Origin: Leptolyngbya sp. PCC 6406
GTDB taxonomy: Bacteria > Cyanobacteriota > Cyanobacteriia > Phormidesmidales > Phormidesmidaceae
Direction of reading: 5' to 3'
NCBI RefSeq assembly: GCF_000332095.2
Contig: NZ_KI913949.1
Span: 3,220,412-3,284,411, forward strand
DNA length: 64,000 nt
This document shows, one piece after another, positions 52,239-61,808 of this stretch; position 1 is the stretch's first letter; every line of letters begins with the position of its first letter. The notes below the pieces were generated by a model. That model saw only the letters and a list, made by a program, of their open reading frames with translations, did no database searches and was not told where the DNA came from. The position numbers and the translations under genes were made by a program.

Positions 52239-52604
52239 ATGGCGGGTTCAGAATTTGCGCTGCTGTTAGTGGCGGTGCTGGCTAGCTCCCTGGGGCAGGT
52301 CTTGCTTAAGGTGGGGGCACTGCAATTGGGCCAGGTTACGGCTGATAATGCCCTGGGGCATATTCTCCGGATTGCCACCACCCCGGCTCTGCTGGCGGGC
52401 CTATTCGCCTATGGGGCAGGTGCGATCGCATATATCCTAGTCTTGACCCGAGTCAACCTCAGCATTGCCGCCCCCAGCGCCTCCATTATCTATTTCTTTT
52501 CCGTACTGGCGGGGATCTTCTTCTTCCAGGAATCCCTGTCCGTGGGCCGCGCCATCGGCCTGGGGCTGATTGTCTGTGGGGTAATCCTCGTCACCTCCCG
52601 TTAA
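52239..52604 (+). CDS. Four-helix SMR/EamA-like membrane protein
   Basis: The 121-residue product has four predicted transmembrane helices (about residues 5-25, 48-68, 73-93 and 98-118), the topology of small multidrug resistance and half-EamA proteins. LGQVLLKVGALQLG in the first helix and PSASIIYFFSVLAGIFFF in the third resemble EamA/ArnE-type members more than EmrE, which has a conserved Glu in the first helix that is not obvious here. The substrate cannot be predicted. It follows ndk by 79 bases. Confidence 0.75.
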   Translation: MAGSEFALLLVAVLASSLGQVLLKVGALQLGQVTADNALGHILRIATTPALLAGLFAYGAGAIAYILVLTRVNLSIAAPSASIIYFFSVLAGIFFFQESLSVGRAIGLGLIVCGVILVTSR

Positions 52605-53206
52605 GAGGCTGTTTGAGACGTATCCAATGTCATGCTGTTCCCGAAGCGAATCCGAAGGAGTAAGGGAGCGATAGCATAGTGCCGCATCTCGACGTAGCGG
52701 CTCAAAACCTAGTACCGCAGGGCGTAAATCAGCCCATTATTGTCGCAACAGCCCAACATTTTCCGGTCCCCTCTCCCTTTGGAAGAGGGCTAGGGTGAGG
52801 GGCCGAGGTGTGCCACGATGGAACGGCCAGGGTATTTCCGCCGCAAAGTACTAGATTCCACCCTAAGGGAAGCCGCAGAGCGTCTACATTCCGCTTCGCT
52901 ACCCTCGAAACGACAAATGGGACTGACAAATGGGACTTTTAAAACATTCTCTAACCGGCTCCACCGCCTGGGGGTGAGGACCAAGATGGGTTTACAGACA
53001 AGACTGCCAGCTTGTCTCCCTGTGAATTTGGCCTGTGACACCGAAATCTTACTGGAATCTTAACTAAGTTATGAAGACCCTTTAAAGGTTGCCTCAAGCG
53101 TTTGGGAAAGCTAGTAAAGGTCAGGAAGGTCTCTATCAGCTCTTTCACTAAGGGCATCCTAGTGAAGATGCCCTCACGCTAGCGAATCCAGCTTCTTCAT
53201 AAGTAA
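52605..53206. repeat. Repeat-rich gap including dispersed repeat copy 2
   Basis: The segment 52741-52853 is the second copy of the element at 11507-11645. Further right, AGGGCATC and GATGCCCT (53151-53158 and 53167-53174) form an 8-bp stem shortly before the glycosyltransferase gene. No coding frame in the 602-bp gap is convincing. Confidence 0.65.
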
Positions 53207-54566
53207 ATGCGTATTCTGATCTACTCCTACAACTACCATCCAGAACCCATTGGCATCGCCCCCCTGATGACCGAACTTGCGGAGGGTTTAGTGCAACGGG
53301 GCCACGAGGTCCGAGTAATTACAGCTATGCCCAACTATCCTGAACGGCAGATTTATCAGGGCTATCGGGGCAACTTGTATCGCACCGAAGAACGAAATGG
53401 GGTTACCATTCAGCGCTGTTACGTTTGGATTCGCCCCAACCCCGGTTTCCTAGCCCGGATGTTATTGGATGGTAGTTTTGTACTACTGAGCTTTTTGCAA
53501 GCGCTACGGGGTTGGCGTCCGGATGTGATTCTATCCACTAGTCCTTCCCTACCCGCCTCCGTTCCCGTTGCCCTGCTGGGACAAATCTATCGCTGCCCCA
53601 CGATTCTGAACCTGCAAGATATTTTGCCGGAAGCGGCGGTCCAAACTGGCTTGTTGACCAATCACCACGCCATTCGTGTTTTTGAATACCTAGAGCGGTT
53701 TGCCTACCGTAGCGCCACCCACATCAGCGTCATTGCCGAAGGATTTCGTCAAAACCTTCTGAGCAAAGGGGTTGACGATGCCAAAATGTCTATTATCTCC
53801 AACTGGGTGGATGTGGACTTTATTCGTCCTCTGCCCAAATACGACAATGCCTTTCGCCAGACCCACAATTTGGGCCGGAAATTTGTCGTCCTATACTCCG
53901 GTAATATTGCCCGCACCCAGGGCATCAACACGGTAATTCGCGCCGCGCACCAGCTCCAGGCTATTCCAGATATTGCCTTCATGATCGCTGGAGAAGAGAG
54001 TCAACTGGACGGTAATTCGCGCCGCGCACCAGCTCCAGGCTATTCCAGATATTGCCTTCATGATCGCTGGAGAAGAGAGTCAACTGGCAGATCTAGAGGA
54101 TCTACGCCAGTCTCTGGGGGTGACCAATGTAATTCTGCGTCCCTTTGCACCCCGCGCCGATTTGCCAGAAATGTTGGCCGCGGCGGATGTGGGGCTGATT
54201 ATGCAAAAGCACAATGTCGTGGGCTTCAATATGCCCTCCAAAACCCAGGTTCTTCTTGCCAGCGGTCGCCCAATCATTGCCTCGGTACCGGCCCACGGCA
54301 CAGCAGCCCACGCTGTACTCGCCAGTGGTGGCGGCGTTGTGGTGAAACCGGAGAATCCCACAGCCCTTGCCACTGCAATTCTGGATCTTTACCGCGATTC
54401 CAGTAAAGTGGAAGCTCTGGGAAGGCAGGGACGTCAGTATGCCTTGGAGCATTACGCCTTTGAGCAAGCCTTGAATCGCTATGAGTGCCTATTCGAGCAC
54501 TTACTACCCACTGCCCAGCGTCACCAGGATTCTCTACGAGCCGCAACACCGATCAGCCGACCTTAG
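53207..54566 (+). pseudogene. GT4 glycosyltransferase (WbuB-like) broken by a 79-bp tandem duplication
   Basis: The N-terminal part reads MRILIYSYNYHPEPIGIAPL and HEVRVITAMPNYPE, the start of WbuB/WcaI-type glycosyltransferases, then LNLQDILPEAAV and FVVLYSGNIARTQG at the donor domain. A perfect 79-bp direct duplication (53930-54008 and 54009-54087) shifts the frame. The first frame then runs out of register to a stop at 54406, and the proper C-terminal part (GVTNVILRPFAPR, PSKTQVLLASGRP) continues in another frame to 54566. Removing one unit leaves 1281 bases, an intact 426-codon gene of normal family length. It may therefore be a reversible off-state, a recent mutation or an assembly artefact. 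Confidence 0.85.
53930..54087 (+). repeat. Perfect 79-bp tandem duplication
   Basis: Two adjacent copies of a 79-bp unit starting ACGGTAATTCGCGCC and ending GAGAGTCAACTGG are identical at every base. Because 79 is not a multiple of three, the duplication destroys the reading frame of the glycosyltransferase gene. Confidence 0.97.
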
Positions 54567-54924
54567 GATTCTCCTGGAATCTTGGCGATAGCTGCATCTT
54601 ACAAACCCTTAAAACCCAAGTACGGCAAGACCTCCAGCCAGATGATCGCCCAGACATTAGCGATGACAATGGCCATCAATGCACTCCAAATCGGCTGATT
54701 AAGATAGCGGATTTGCCGTCCTCTGAGGCCAAGGCCAAGGCTGCGATCGGTGTAGTTTTAGGACGCAATCCCCAAAAGAGTGTTAAGGGTGGAGGTAATA
54801 TTCCATTCAGCCTTCAAAATGGCTTTACTCCATGCTTTGGGCGATCGTAGCGAATCGTAGCGATTTGTATTTTGCGAAATTGTCTAAGGTGGAGCGCTAA
54901 TTTGCAACCACCGGACCTGTACCT
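54567..54924. other. Gap with a possible single-helix peptide remnant
   Basis: On the minus strand a frame of about 46 codons (roughly 54601-54740) reads SLGLRGRQIRYLNQPIWSAL and then MAIVIANVWAIIWLEVLPYL before a TAA. It looks like a genuine single membrane helix, but only an internal Met is present and a stop lies close upstream. It could be the 3' end of a decayed membrane-protein gene or a tiny protein with a non-ATG start. The remainder is the leader of the phosphorylase gene. Confidence 0.35.
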
Positions 54925-57573
54925 ATGCGGCCAATTCGCACGTTTAACGTTGTCCCTTCTCTGCCTGCTCGGCTGGAAGGACTCCGAACCCTAGCCTACA
55001 ACTTGCAATGGGATTGGGATGTAGACACCATTGAGCTTTTCCGGCGATTAGACTCTGATCTCTGGGAGTCGAGCCGCTACAACCCGGTACTGATGCTGGG
55101 CACTATTAGCCAGCAGCGCCTCCAAGAGGTGGCTGAAGATGAGGGGTTCCTTGCCCAGTTGGAGCGAGCTCTTCAACGAATGGAGGACTATCTCAGTAAT
55201 CGTACTTGGTATCGCAAAAATCGATCTCGACCTCATGCCCAAGAACGCTATGCCTACTTCTCTATGGAGTTTGGCCTGACGTCTTGTATGCCGGTGTATT
55301 CCGGTGGGCTGGGGGTGCTGGCGGGGGATCATCTCAAGTCAGCTAGTGATCTGGGGCTGCCTTTGGTGGCGGTGGGGCTGTTGTACCAGGAGGGGTACTT
55401 TGCCCAGTACCTAAATGCTGATGGCTGGCAGCAGGAGCGCTACCCCATCAACGATTTCTACAATATGCCCCTACACCTAGAGCGGGATGAGCAGGGCGAT
55501 GAGATTCGCATTGCGGTGGAATATCCCGGACGGTTGGTCTATGCGCGGGTGTGGCGGGTACAGGTGGGCACCGTGCCGCTCTACCTATTGGATACCAACA
55601 TTGAGCCGAATCGGGAGTACGACCAGGATATTTGCGATCGCTTGTACGGTGGTGACATTGACATGCGAATCCACCAGGAGATCATGCTGGGGATTGGCGG
55701 AGTCCGGATGTTAGAGGCCCTGGGACTTAAGCCCACCGCTTACCACATGAACGAAGGTCACTCCGCTTTCTTGGCCTTGGAGCGGATCCGCATGCTGATG
55801 GATGACGCTGGTTTAACCTACCCTGAAGCCCTTCAGGTGGCAACGGCTAGTCAGATTTTCACGACCCATACGCCCGTGCCCGCAGGGATTGATCTGTTTG
55901 GCGCAGATAAGATTCTCTATTACTTGGGCCACTATGCCCAACGATTTGGGCTCTCGGAGGATGAGTTCCTATCCATGGGGCGGGAGAATACGGGGGATCT
56001 GTCTACTCCCTTTAGCATGGCAGTTTTGGCGATTAAAACGGCGACTTTTGTGAATGGGGTGAGTCAACTCCATGGGGTTGTTTCCCGTGACATGTTTAGG
56101 GGGCTGTGGCAGGATCTCCCTCTGGATGAAGTGCCGATCACGTCTATTACCAATGGGGTCCATGCCCGTAGTTGCGTGGCCAAGTCGAATCAAGAACTCT
56201 ACGATCGCTACCTGGGGCCAAAATGGTCTCAGGCCGGAGCAAAGGATCCTCTCTGGGATCGAGTGGCCTCTATTCCCGATGAAGAACTGTGGCGCAATCA
56301 TGAACTGTGTCGCTCTCAGTTAGTGATGTATGTGCGGGAACGGCTAAAACGCAATCTGCGCGATCGCGGTGCATCTCCCCACGAATTTGAAGAGGCCCGA
56401 GAGGTTTTAGATCCCTCTGTGCTCACCATTGGTTTTGCCCGTCGCTTTGCCACCTACAAACGGGCTACCCTCTTCTTGCGGGATGTTGAGCGCATTCGCA
56501 AGATCATCACCGGAGGGGGCCAAGGCCGACGGGTGCAATTTGTAATTGCCGGGAAAGCTCACCCGAAAGATATTCCCGGCAAGGAACTGATCCGCCGTAT
56601 TGTTCGCTTTACCCACGAAGAAGGGCTGACCGGGTCTATCGTATTTGTACCCAACTACGATATCCACCTCTCTCGGGCGATGGTGGCAGGCTGTGATGTC
56701 TGGCTCAACAATCCTCGGCGTCCCCGTGAAGCCTCGGGTACCAGCGGCATGAAGGCGGCTATGAATGGATTACCAAACCTGAGCGTACTGGATGGCTGGT
56801 GGGACGAAGCCGACTATGGCCACACGGGCTGGTCTATTGGTTCCGGTGAAGACTATGACGATCCCAACTACCAGGACAGCATTGAAGCCGATGCCTTCTA
56901 CGAGTTGATGGAACAAGGTGTGGTGCCTCTGTTCTATAACCGTGATGAGAATGGGGTTCCCCGAGGCTGGGTTAGTAAGATGAAGTCCGCAATTCACCTC
57001 AATACCCCTCGGTTTAATACTGCCCGAATGGTGAAGGAATATGCGCGTCGCGCCTACTTCATGGCCAGCGATCGTCTAGGGCACTTGTCAGAGAGTGCCT
57101 ATGCCCCAGCCAAGGAATTGGCCCATTGGCAGACTAACCTGACGAAAGCCTGGTACGAAATCCGGATTGAGGCGGTTAACATCGCGGCAGAGACCGAGTT
57201 GCAGGTGAATCAACCCTTCCAGGTCACTGCCCATATTCGCCTGGGAACACTTACCCATCAGGATATTCAGGTGGAACTGTACCAGGGCACTGTTGGCGTG
57301 GATGGAGAATTGCAAAGGGGTGAAGTGATTGCCATGGCCTATCGAGGCCAAGACGATCAGGGTCGGAGCCTTTATGGCGTGGATATGACCTACACCAATA
57401 GCGGTCTCCAGGGACTTTCGTTGCGGGTTCTACCCCAGCATCGCTACCTCAGCAGTGCCCTGGATCCTAAGTTGATTTTGTGGGCTAATCCTGAGGAGGT
57501 GGAGATGACCATGACGGCTAATCTTTCTGCCTCGGTGACCTCCCTAGGCAGTGTTGCTGCGGCCCAAAACTAG
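54925..57573 (+). CDS. glgP: Alpha-glucan (glycogen) phosphorylase
   Basis: GlgP releases glucose-1-phosphate from glycogen. The 882-residue product belongs to the TIGR02094-type alpha-glucan phosphorylases (GT35) common in cyanobacteria, which differ from the classical muscle-like type. Landmarks are RYAYFSMEFGLTSCMPVYSG, then GGLGVLAGDHLKSASDLG, YHMNEGHSAFLALE and FTTHTPVPAG. VQFVIAGKAHPKD follows, then the PLP-lysine motif SGTSGMKAAMNG (Lys about residue 610). The C-terminal part has the extra beta domain of this subfamily. The ATG at 54925 gives the usual N-terminus. A hairpin terminator follows. Confidence 0.95.
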   Translation: MRPIRTFNVVPSLPARLEGLRTLAYNLQWDWDVDTIELFRRLDSDLWESSRYNPVLMLGTISQQRLQEVAEDEGFLAQLERALQRMEDYLSNRTWYRKNRSRPHAQERYAYFSMEFGLTSCMPVYSGGLGVLAGDHLKSASDLGLPLVAVGLLYQEGYFAQYLNADGWQQERYPINDFYNMPLHLERDEQGDEIRIAVEYPGRLVYARVWRVQVGTVPLYLLDTNIEPNREYDQDICDRLYGGDIDMRIHQEIMLGIGGVRMLEALGLKPTAYHMNEGHSAFLALERIRMLMDDAGLTYPEALQVATASQIFTTHTPVPAGIDLFGADKILYYLGHYAQRFGLSEDEFLSMGRENTGDLSTPFSMAVLAIKTATFVNGVSQLHGVVSRDMFRGLWQDLPLDEVPITSITNGVHARSCVAKSNQELYDRYLGPKWSQAGAKDPLWDRVASIPDEELWRNHELCRSQLVMYVRERLKRNLRDRGASPHEFEEAREVLDPSVLTIGFARRFATYKRATLFLRDVERIRKIITGGGQGRRVQFVIAGKAHPKDIPGKELIRRIVRFTHEEGLTGSIVFVPNYDIHLSRAMVAGCDVWLNNPRRPREASGTSGMKAAMNGLPNLSVLDGWWDEADYGHTGWSIGSGEDYDDPNYQDSIEADAFYELMEQGVVPLFYNRDENGVPRGWVSKMKSAIHLNTPRFNTARMVKEYARRAYFMASDRLGHLSESAYAPAKELAHWQTNLTKAWYEIRIEAVNIAAETELQVNQPFQVTAHIRLGTLTHQDIQVELYQGTVGVDGELQRGEVIAMAYRGQDDQGRSLYGVDMTYTNSGLQGLSLRVLPQHRYLSSALDPKLILWANPEEVEMTMTANLSASVTSLGSVAAAQN

Positions 57574-57597
57574 TCGTATTCATTCATCGCCTGAAGT

Positions 57598-57632
57598 GGG
57601 CAGGGTGGGGTTAACCCATCCTGCCCTTTTTT
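57598..57632 (+). terminator. Intrinsic terminator after glgP
   Basis: GGGCAGG-G-TGGG and CCCA-TCCTGCCC form a GC-rich stem around a short GTTAA loop, followed by TTTTTT. It lies 25 bases after the glgP stop codon and separates it from the convergent bioB gene. Confidence 0.85.
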
Positions 57633-57699
57633 ATGTGCTCTTTTTTATGGGTCCGTTTTGAGCTGAATGTATCCACCCCAACCCACCCTGGGAAAAGAT

Positions 57700-58782
57700 T
57701 TAGGGTGTAGACGCGGAGCGACTTCTCTGCGAGTGGGGCGGCAAATGTGAGGTAAGCCCGGTGGTAGACTGCTCTGCCATTGGGGAACCATCTGGCGCTT
57801 CCAGCACAAAGCCCGCATCCTGAATCATGGCGAAGTCCGTCTGGGCGGCTTGGCCGGGGGTGGTGAGGTAGTCTCCGATGAAAATGGAGTTGGCGGCATA
57901 CAGCCCCAGGGGTTGCAGCGATCGCAAATGCACTTCCCGCCCCCCGGCAATGCGAATCTCCTGGGAGGGCAGCAAAAACCGAAATAGGCACAGCATTCGC
58001 AGACATTGCTGGGGGCTCAGGGTATTGCGATCGCGAAACGGAGTACCAGGAATAGGAATCAAAAAGTTGACCGGTACACTGGTGACCTGAAGTTCCCGTA
58101 GAGAGAGAGCCAGATCAATTACATCATCCGGGGATTCCCCCAGCCCCAGAATGCCTCCGGAACAGGTGGTCAACCCCGCCGCCTTCACCGCCGCCACCGT
58201 ATCCACCCGATCTTGAAACCTGTGGGTGGTGCAAATATCCCCATGGTAATTTTCAGCAGTGTTGAGATTGTGGTTGACTCGATCCACCCCCGCCGCCGCC
58301 AGCCGCCGAGTTTGATCGTCATCCAGGAGCCCCAAACAAGCGCAGATTTTCATCGGGTACTGAGCCTTAACCGCCCGCACCGTCTCCAGCACCCGGCTAA
58401 AGGTAGACTCCGAGGGGGATCGCCCCGAAATCACCATACAAAAAGTGCCCGCCTTCAGGGTATGCGCCCGCTCCGCCGCCGCCAGCACCTTTTCCTGGGC
58501 CATGAGAGGATATTTCTCAATCTCCGCCGTAGAGATTTTGGATTGGGAACAGTAGTGACAGTCCTCTGGACAAAGACCGCTCTGGGCATTGAGCAAAAAA
58601 TGCAGCCGTACCCGATTACCCCAGTAGTGCCGCCGCACCCGATAGGCGGCGTGGAGTTGGGCCAAAATCTCTTCATCGGCGGCGGCCAAAACCCCATGGG
58701 CGGCCTCACGGCTGATCACCTCCCCACCGAGGGCCACATCGGCCAAGTGGTTCCAATCTAGGGCAGTAGCAAACGGGGCCAT
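57700..58782 (-). CDS. bioB: Biotin synthase
   Basis: BioB is a radical-SAM enzyme that inserts sulfur into dethiobiotin. The 360-residue product has the radical-SAM cluster motif [14 protein letters not shown]-like upstream residues ([16 protein letters not shown]), then [26 protein letters not shown] and [14 protein letters not shown]. These are family signatures around the second iron-sulfur cluster and substrate pocket. The C-terminal tail (about 325-360) is Ser/Thr-rich and longer than usual. The gene lies 28 bases downstream of the DUF4330 gene on the same strand and probably shares its transcript. No other bio genes are in view. Confidence 0.96.
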   Translation of the reverse strand: MAPFATALDWNHLADVALGGEVISREAAHGVLAAADEEILAQLHAAYRVRRHYWGNRVRLHFLLNAQSGLCPEDCHYCSQSKISTAEIEKYPLMAQEKVLAAAERAHTLKAGTFCMVISGRSPSESTFSRVLETVRAVKAQYPMKICACLGLLDDDQTRRLAAAGVDRVNHNLNTAENYHGDICTTHRFQDRVDTVAAVKAAGLTTCSGGILGLGESPDDVIDLALSLRELQVTSVPVNFLIPIPGTPFRDRNTLSPQQCLRMLCLFRFLLPSQEIRIAGGREVHLRSLQPLGLYAANSIFIGDYLTTPGQAAQTDFAMIQDAGFVLEAPDGSPMAEQSTTGLTSHLPPHSQRSRSASTP

Positions 58783-58810
58783 AATAAACCTGACGTAAAT
58801 ATTAAGGGCA

Positions 58811-59356
58811 TTAAGAGGCAGATTCCTGATCTAGAATCCGGACCCCAACGGTGCTGGTATAGAAGTCGTAGAGTTGCCCCTCTAGCTGAATCTGGGTACC
58901 GATCTTGACGGCGCTATTGCCCAAAACCGGGCCATTAGCCGTGATCTGGGCATCCCCTGTCAGGGTGATCAGCATATCTGTGGTGTATTGCAACTCAGGG
59001 CGAGGATCCGGCAGAGAAATCACCGATCCATCCGGCTGAGGTACTGCTGTACTGCGGGGCAAAAGCTGGACCGATTTGATCGCTACTTCCCCGTAGGGCT
59101 GATTCCGAATAATGATGCGGGTAGTTCCAGCGGTACTCAGACTTTCATAGAAGCCTTGGGGGTCTGAGACGGTCAAACCCCGCACCATCACATCCACTTC
59201 AACGGGTCTAGTCTGCCCCCCAACCTGGGCCACAGAGCCCCCGGTACCGGGGACAAAAAAGATACCCACCACTACCATCAAAATTACGAGGGCTGCTCCG
59301 ATGTCCAGCAGGCTAACTTTGCCAAACAGGCGGCCCTTTGCGTCCAAAATTGTCAT
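58811..59356 (-). CDS. DUF4330 domain protein
   Basis: The 181-residue product begins [20 protein letters not shown] and a single transmembrane helix (about residues 18-38, [18 protein letters not shown]). An extracytoplasmic beta-rich domain follows with [12 protein letters not shown] and IKSVQLLPR. This is the DUF4330 pattern, widespread in cyanobacteria. Its function is unknown. It lies just upstream of bioB on the same strand. Confidence 0.85.
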   Translation of the reverse strand: MTILDAKGRLFGKVSLLDIGAALVILMVVVGIFFVPGTGGSVAQVGGQTRPVEVDVMVRGLTVSDPQGFYESLSTAGTTRIIIRNQPYGEVAIKSVQLLPRSTAVPQPDGSVISLPDPRPELQYTTDMLITLTGDAQITANGPVLGNSAVKIGTQIQLEGQLYDFYTSTVGVRILDQESAS

Positions 59357-59686
59357 GTCCCTATGATCTCCTCGGGGGGTGACGATGCCAGCAGATGTCG
59401 TTCGTGGCTCCCAGTGGTTAGTATTTAATCACTCCCCCCGGCAACTTGAAAGCGATTTTCAGCGTCACAGCAGTTATCGCCATAGGATGGGGGCTGTTTT
59501 GGGGGACTCTAGGTCAGCCCTTAGAGTATTCCATCTAACACATCATCCCCTAAGGGATCTGCGGGTTAAGAGTGTACCCAGTGGCCAGGTTTCGACTCAG
59601 AGCTGGGAACAGGATTGTAGTTGAAACTCGCCCCATCTGAACCGAACTGAGTCGATTTAATTTAAATGACGTAGGGATATTGAAAA
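59357..59686. repeat. Gap with direct repeat copy upstream of the M48 gene
   Basis: The stretch 59553-59592 (AGGGATCTGCGGG then GTGTACCCAGTGGCCAGG) recurs at 60555-60594 on the other side of the M48 protease gene with about three differences in 40 bases. The divergent promoters of the DUF4330 and M48 genes should also lie in this 330-bp gap. I see no further gene. Confidence 0.6.
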
Positions 59687-60538
59687 ATGCAACTGTTGGA
59701 TAAAGTGCGCCGTACCAGTAAGCGCTGGCTCTATGGGGTGATCGCCCTGATGATTTCTGTGGGTTTGGTGGCTGGTACCCCCATCAAATCTGAAGCCAGT
59801 ATTTTTGACCTGATTTTCAACGCTATTCAATATGTCCAGTTGTCGAATATCAATGATGCTCAGGAAGTGGATCTGGGTCGGCGCACGGATCAGGCTCTGA
59901 AGCAGCAAGGGGTGAGGATCTATAACCGCAATCCAGATATTGTGGCCTATGTGAACCGTATTGGTCAGACCTTGGCGAGTACCAGCAATCGCCCCCCCAG
60001 CGGCGATTTTGCTTATACCTTCCAGATCGTGGATGACGACAGTATCAACGCCTTTGCCACCTCTGGTGGGTTTGTGTACATCAACCGGGGTCTGATGGAA
60101 AGTGCGGACACCGAGGCGGAACTGGCGGGGGTTATGGCCCATGAAATTGGCCATATTGTCGGTAAGCACTCGATTCACCGGATGCGAGAACTGGCTTTAG
60201 CTCGCGGTATTGCCGGAGGTCTTGGGGTGAGTCGAGATGCCTTGGTGGGCCTCGGTGTGGAGTTAGCCTTATTCCTCCCCAACAGTCGGGCAGCGGAAAA
60301 CGAGGCAGATACCCTAGGGTTCCACAATATGGGTCGGGCGGGCTACGACCAACGGGGGTTTATCACGTTTATGCAAAAACTGGGTCGCGAAGGATCGCCC
60401 CCTGAGTTTCTCAGTACCCACCCGAATCCTGGCAACCGCGTCAGCAATTTAGAGTCGATGTACAACGAGTCAGCGGTGCCCACGGCGACAGCAGGTAGTG
60501 ATACCACCGCCTATCGTTCGAGTATTCGAGGGCTATAA
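59687..60538 (+). CDS. M48-family metalloprotease
   Basis: The 283-residue product has a basic N-terminus and a hydrophobic segment (about residues 15-32) ending in KSEAS, fitting a signal peptide or anchor. The zinc site is HEIGH (His152, Glu153, His156) with the third ligand in the ENEADTLGF segment, and FATSGGFVYINRGLM precedes it. This is the Loi/BepA-like M48 type that degrades misfolded envelope proteins. No TPR domain is attached. It reads as an intact enzyme. Confidence 0.92.
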   Translation: MQLLDKVRRTSKRWLYGVIALMISVGLVAGTPIKSEASIFDLIFNAIQYVQLSNINDAQEVDLGRRTDQALKQQGVRIYNRNPDIVAYVNRIGQTLASTSNRPPSGDFAYTFQIVDDDSINAFATSGGFVYINRGLMESADTEAELAGVMAHEIGHIVGKHSIHRMRELALARGIAGGLGVSRDALVGLGVELALFLPNSRAAENEADTLGFHNMGRAGYDQRGFITFMQKLGREGSPPEFLSTHPNPGNRVSNLESMYNESAVPTATAGSDTTAYRSSIRGL

Positions 60539-60948
60539 GATCCCAGATGCCATTAGGGATCTGCGGGCTAATCGTGTACCCAGTGGCCAGGTTTTCTCCC
60601 GAAGGGAGAAAGCCCGATCAGCGGAGCGGGTACGTTATTTTCCTGCGAGTCCCTTAGCTCCTCAGCCGTCTTGACCCCGAGGCGCTAACACCCTATCTAA
60701 CCTGAGTTCGGCTTAAGCTTCGCTGCCCATCCGCCAGGGAATAAATTGCCCTGGCTCATAGCAAAAGGCGCATCAACGTCAGCCGAGACAATATTGGTTC
60801 CGAGGAATTCAGGAGCCTGACTCCTAGCTCCTGACTCCTAGCTCCTGGCTCCTTCCCAGGAGATTTGTCCCGCCTTGAATTCATACCTGCCAAAGGTTGT
60901 CATACTGCCCTAAAGATCCGCCAGAAACCGGGTTTCCTTGCCTTGCCA
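60539..60948. repeat. Repeat-rich gap after the M48 gene
   Basis: Besides the direct repeat at 60555-60594, the region holds a TTCTCCCGAAGGGAGAA palindrome (about 60593-60610) with a following GCCCGATCAGCGGAGCGGG block. It also holds a short tandem CTCCTGACTCCTAG array (about 60818-60855). The first two recur, with variation, at about 61725-61775. No gene is supported before the hydrolase start at 60949. Confidence 0.6.
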
Positions 60949-61593
60949 ATGGACTACCTCTATCTACACGGTTTTGCCTCTGGTCCCCAGTCCTACAAGG
61001 GGCAATCCCTGCGCCGACGCTTCCAGGCGTTAGGCTTAGATCTGGCTATCCCAGACCTCAACCAGGGAGACTTTAGCCACCTCACCCTCAGCCGCCAGAT
61101 AGCTCAGGGGGTGGCATGGCTGGGAGATCGCTCTGCTGTGACGATTATTGGTTCTAGTTTCGGGGGTCTCACTGCCGCTTGGTTAGCCCAACATCCCCTT
61201 ACCCAGGGGCGTATTGCCCGGTTGGTGCTCCTTGCCCCTGCTTTTGGATTCCTGGATCACTGGCTCCCTCGGTTGGGCTCCGAGGCGGTGGCGGCTTGGC
61301 AGCAATCGCGATCGCTCTCGGTTTTTCACTATGGCGATGGGGTGAACTATGCCTTGGACTATGGCTTTGTGACTGATCTCCAGGGCTATGATCAGGCCGA
61401 TTTAACTACTGCGATCGCGACATTGATTATCCATGGCACCCAGGATGAGGTGATCCCGGTGGCGGCTAGCAGTGCCTATGGGATTCAGCGCCCCTGGGTG
61501 ACGTTGCTCACCCTAGACAGCGACCACAGCTTGGGCGATCAGGAAGAGATTATCTGGCAAGCGATCGCCCAGTTCCTCTGCCTTACCCCATAA
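60949..61593 (+). CDS. YqiA/YcfP-type alpha/beta hydrolase
   Basis: The 214-residue product starts MDYLYLHGFASGPQSYKG, the signature of the YqiA-like esterase group. The nucleophile elbow is IIGSSFGGLTAAWL, and the acid and His come at GTQDEVIPV and LDSDHSLG. There is no signal peptide. Upstream in-frame codons back to 60865 lack family similarity, so ATG 60949 is the better start. The physiological substrate is unknown. Confidence 0.88.
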   Translation: MDYLYLHGFASGPQSYKGQSLRRRFQALGLDLAIPDLNQGDFSHLTLSRQIAQGVAWLGDRSAVTIIGSSFGGLTAAWLAQHPLTQGRIARLVLLAPAFGFLDHWLPRLGSEAVAAWQQSRSLSVFHYGDGVNYALDYGFVTDLQGYDQADLTTAIATLIIHGTQDEVIPVAASSAYGIQRPWVTLLTLDSDHSLGDQEEIIWQAIAQFLCLTP

Positions 61594-61808
61594 GCTATTT
61601 CCTCAGGCATTCCCCTGGGCTCAGACCTTATCACCTTTGATAATTTGCTCATGACAATTTGCTCAGTGCCGTCCGCAAGCCCAGAAGGGTAAAAGGTTAG
61701 CTTGAAATTGCCCCTTGGGCTATACGCTTTGCGTCTCCCGGAGAGAGAAAACCCGGTTGATCGGGACGTTATTTGGCCGCGAAAACCTAAGCCCTTTCGA
61801 GATCAGGA
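61594..61808. other. Short gap with dispersed repeat
   Basis: The stretch 61728-61780 (GCGTCTCCCGGAGAGAGAAA then CCCGGTTGATCGGGACGTTA) is a diverged copy of the palindromic element at about 60593-60640. No gene or clear terminator is seen in this gap. Confidence 0.5.

Noticed and set aside
54485..54850. A 121-codon plus-strand frame between the glycosyltransferase and glgP
   Set aside because: It overlaps the real 3' end of the glycosyltransferase in another frame and has no family features.
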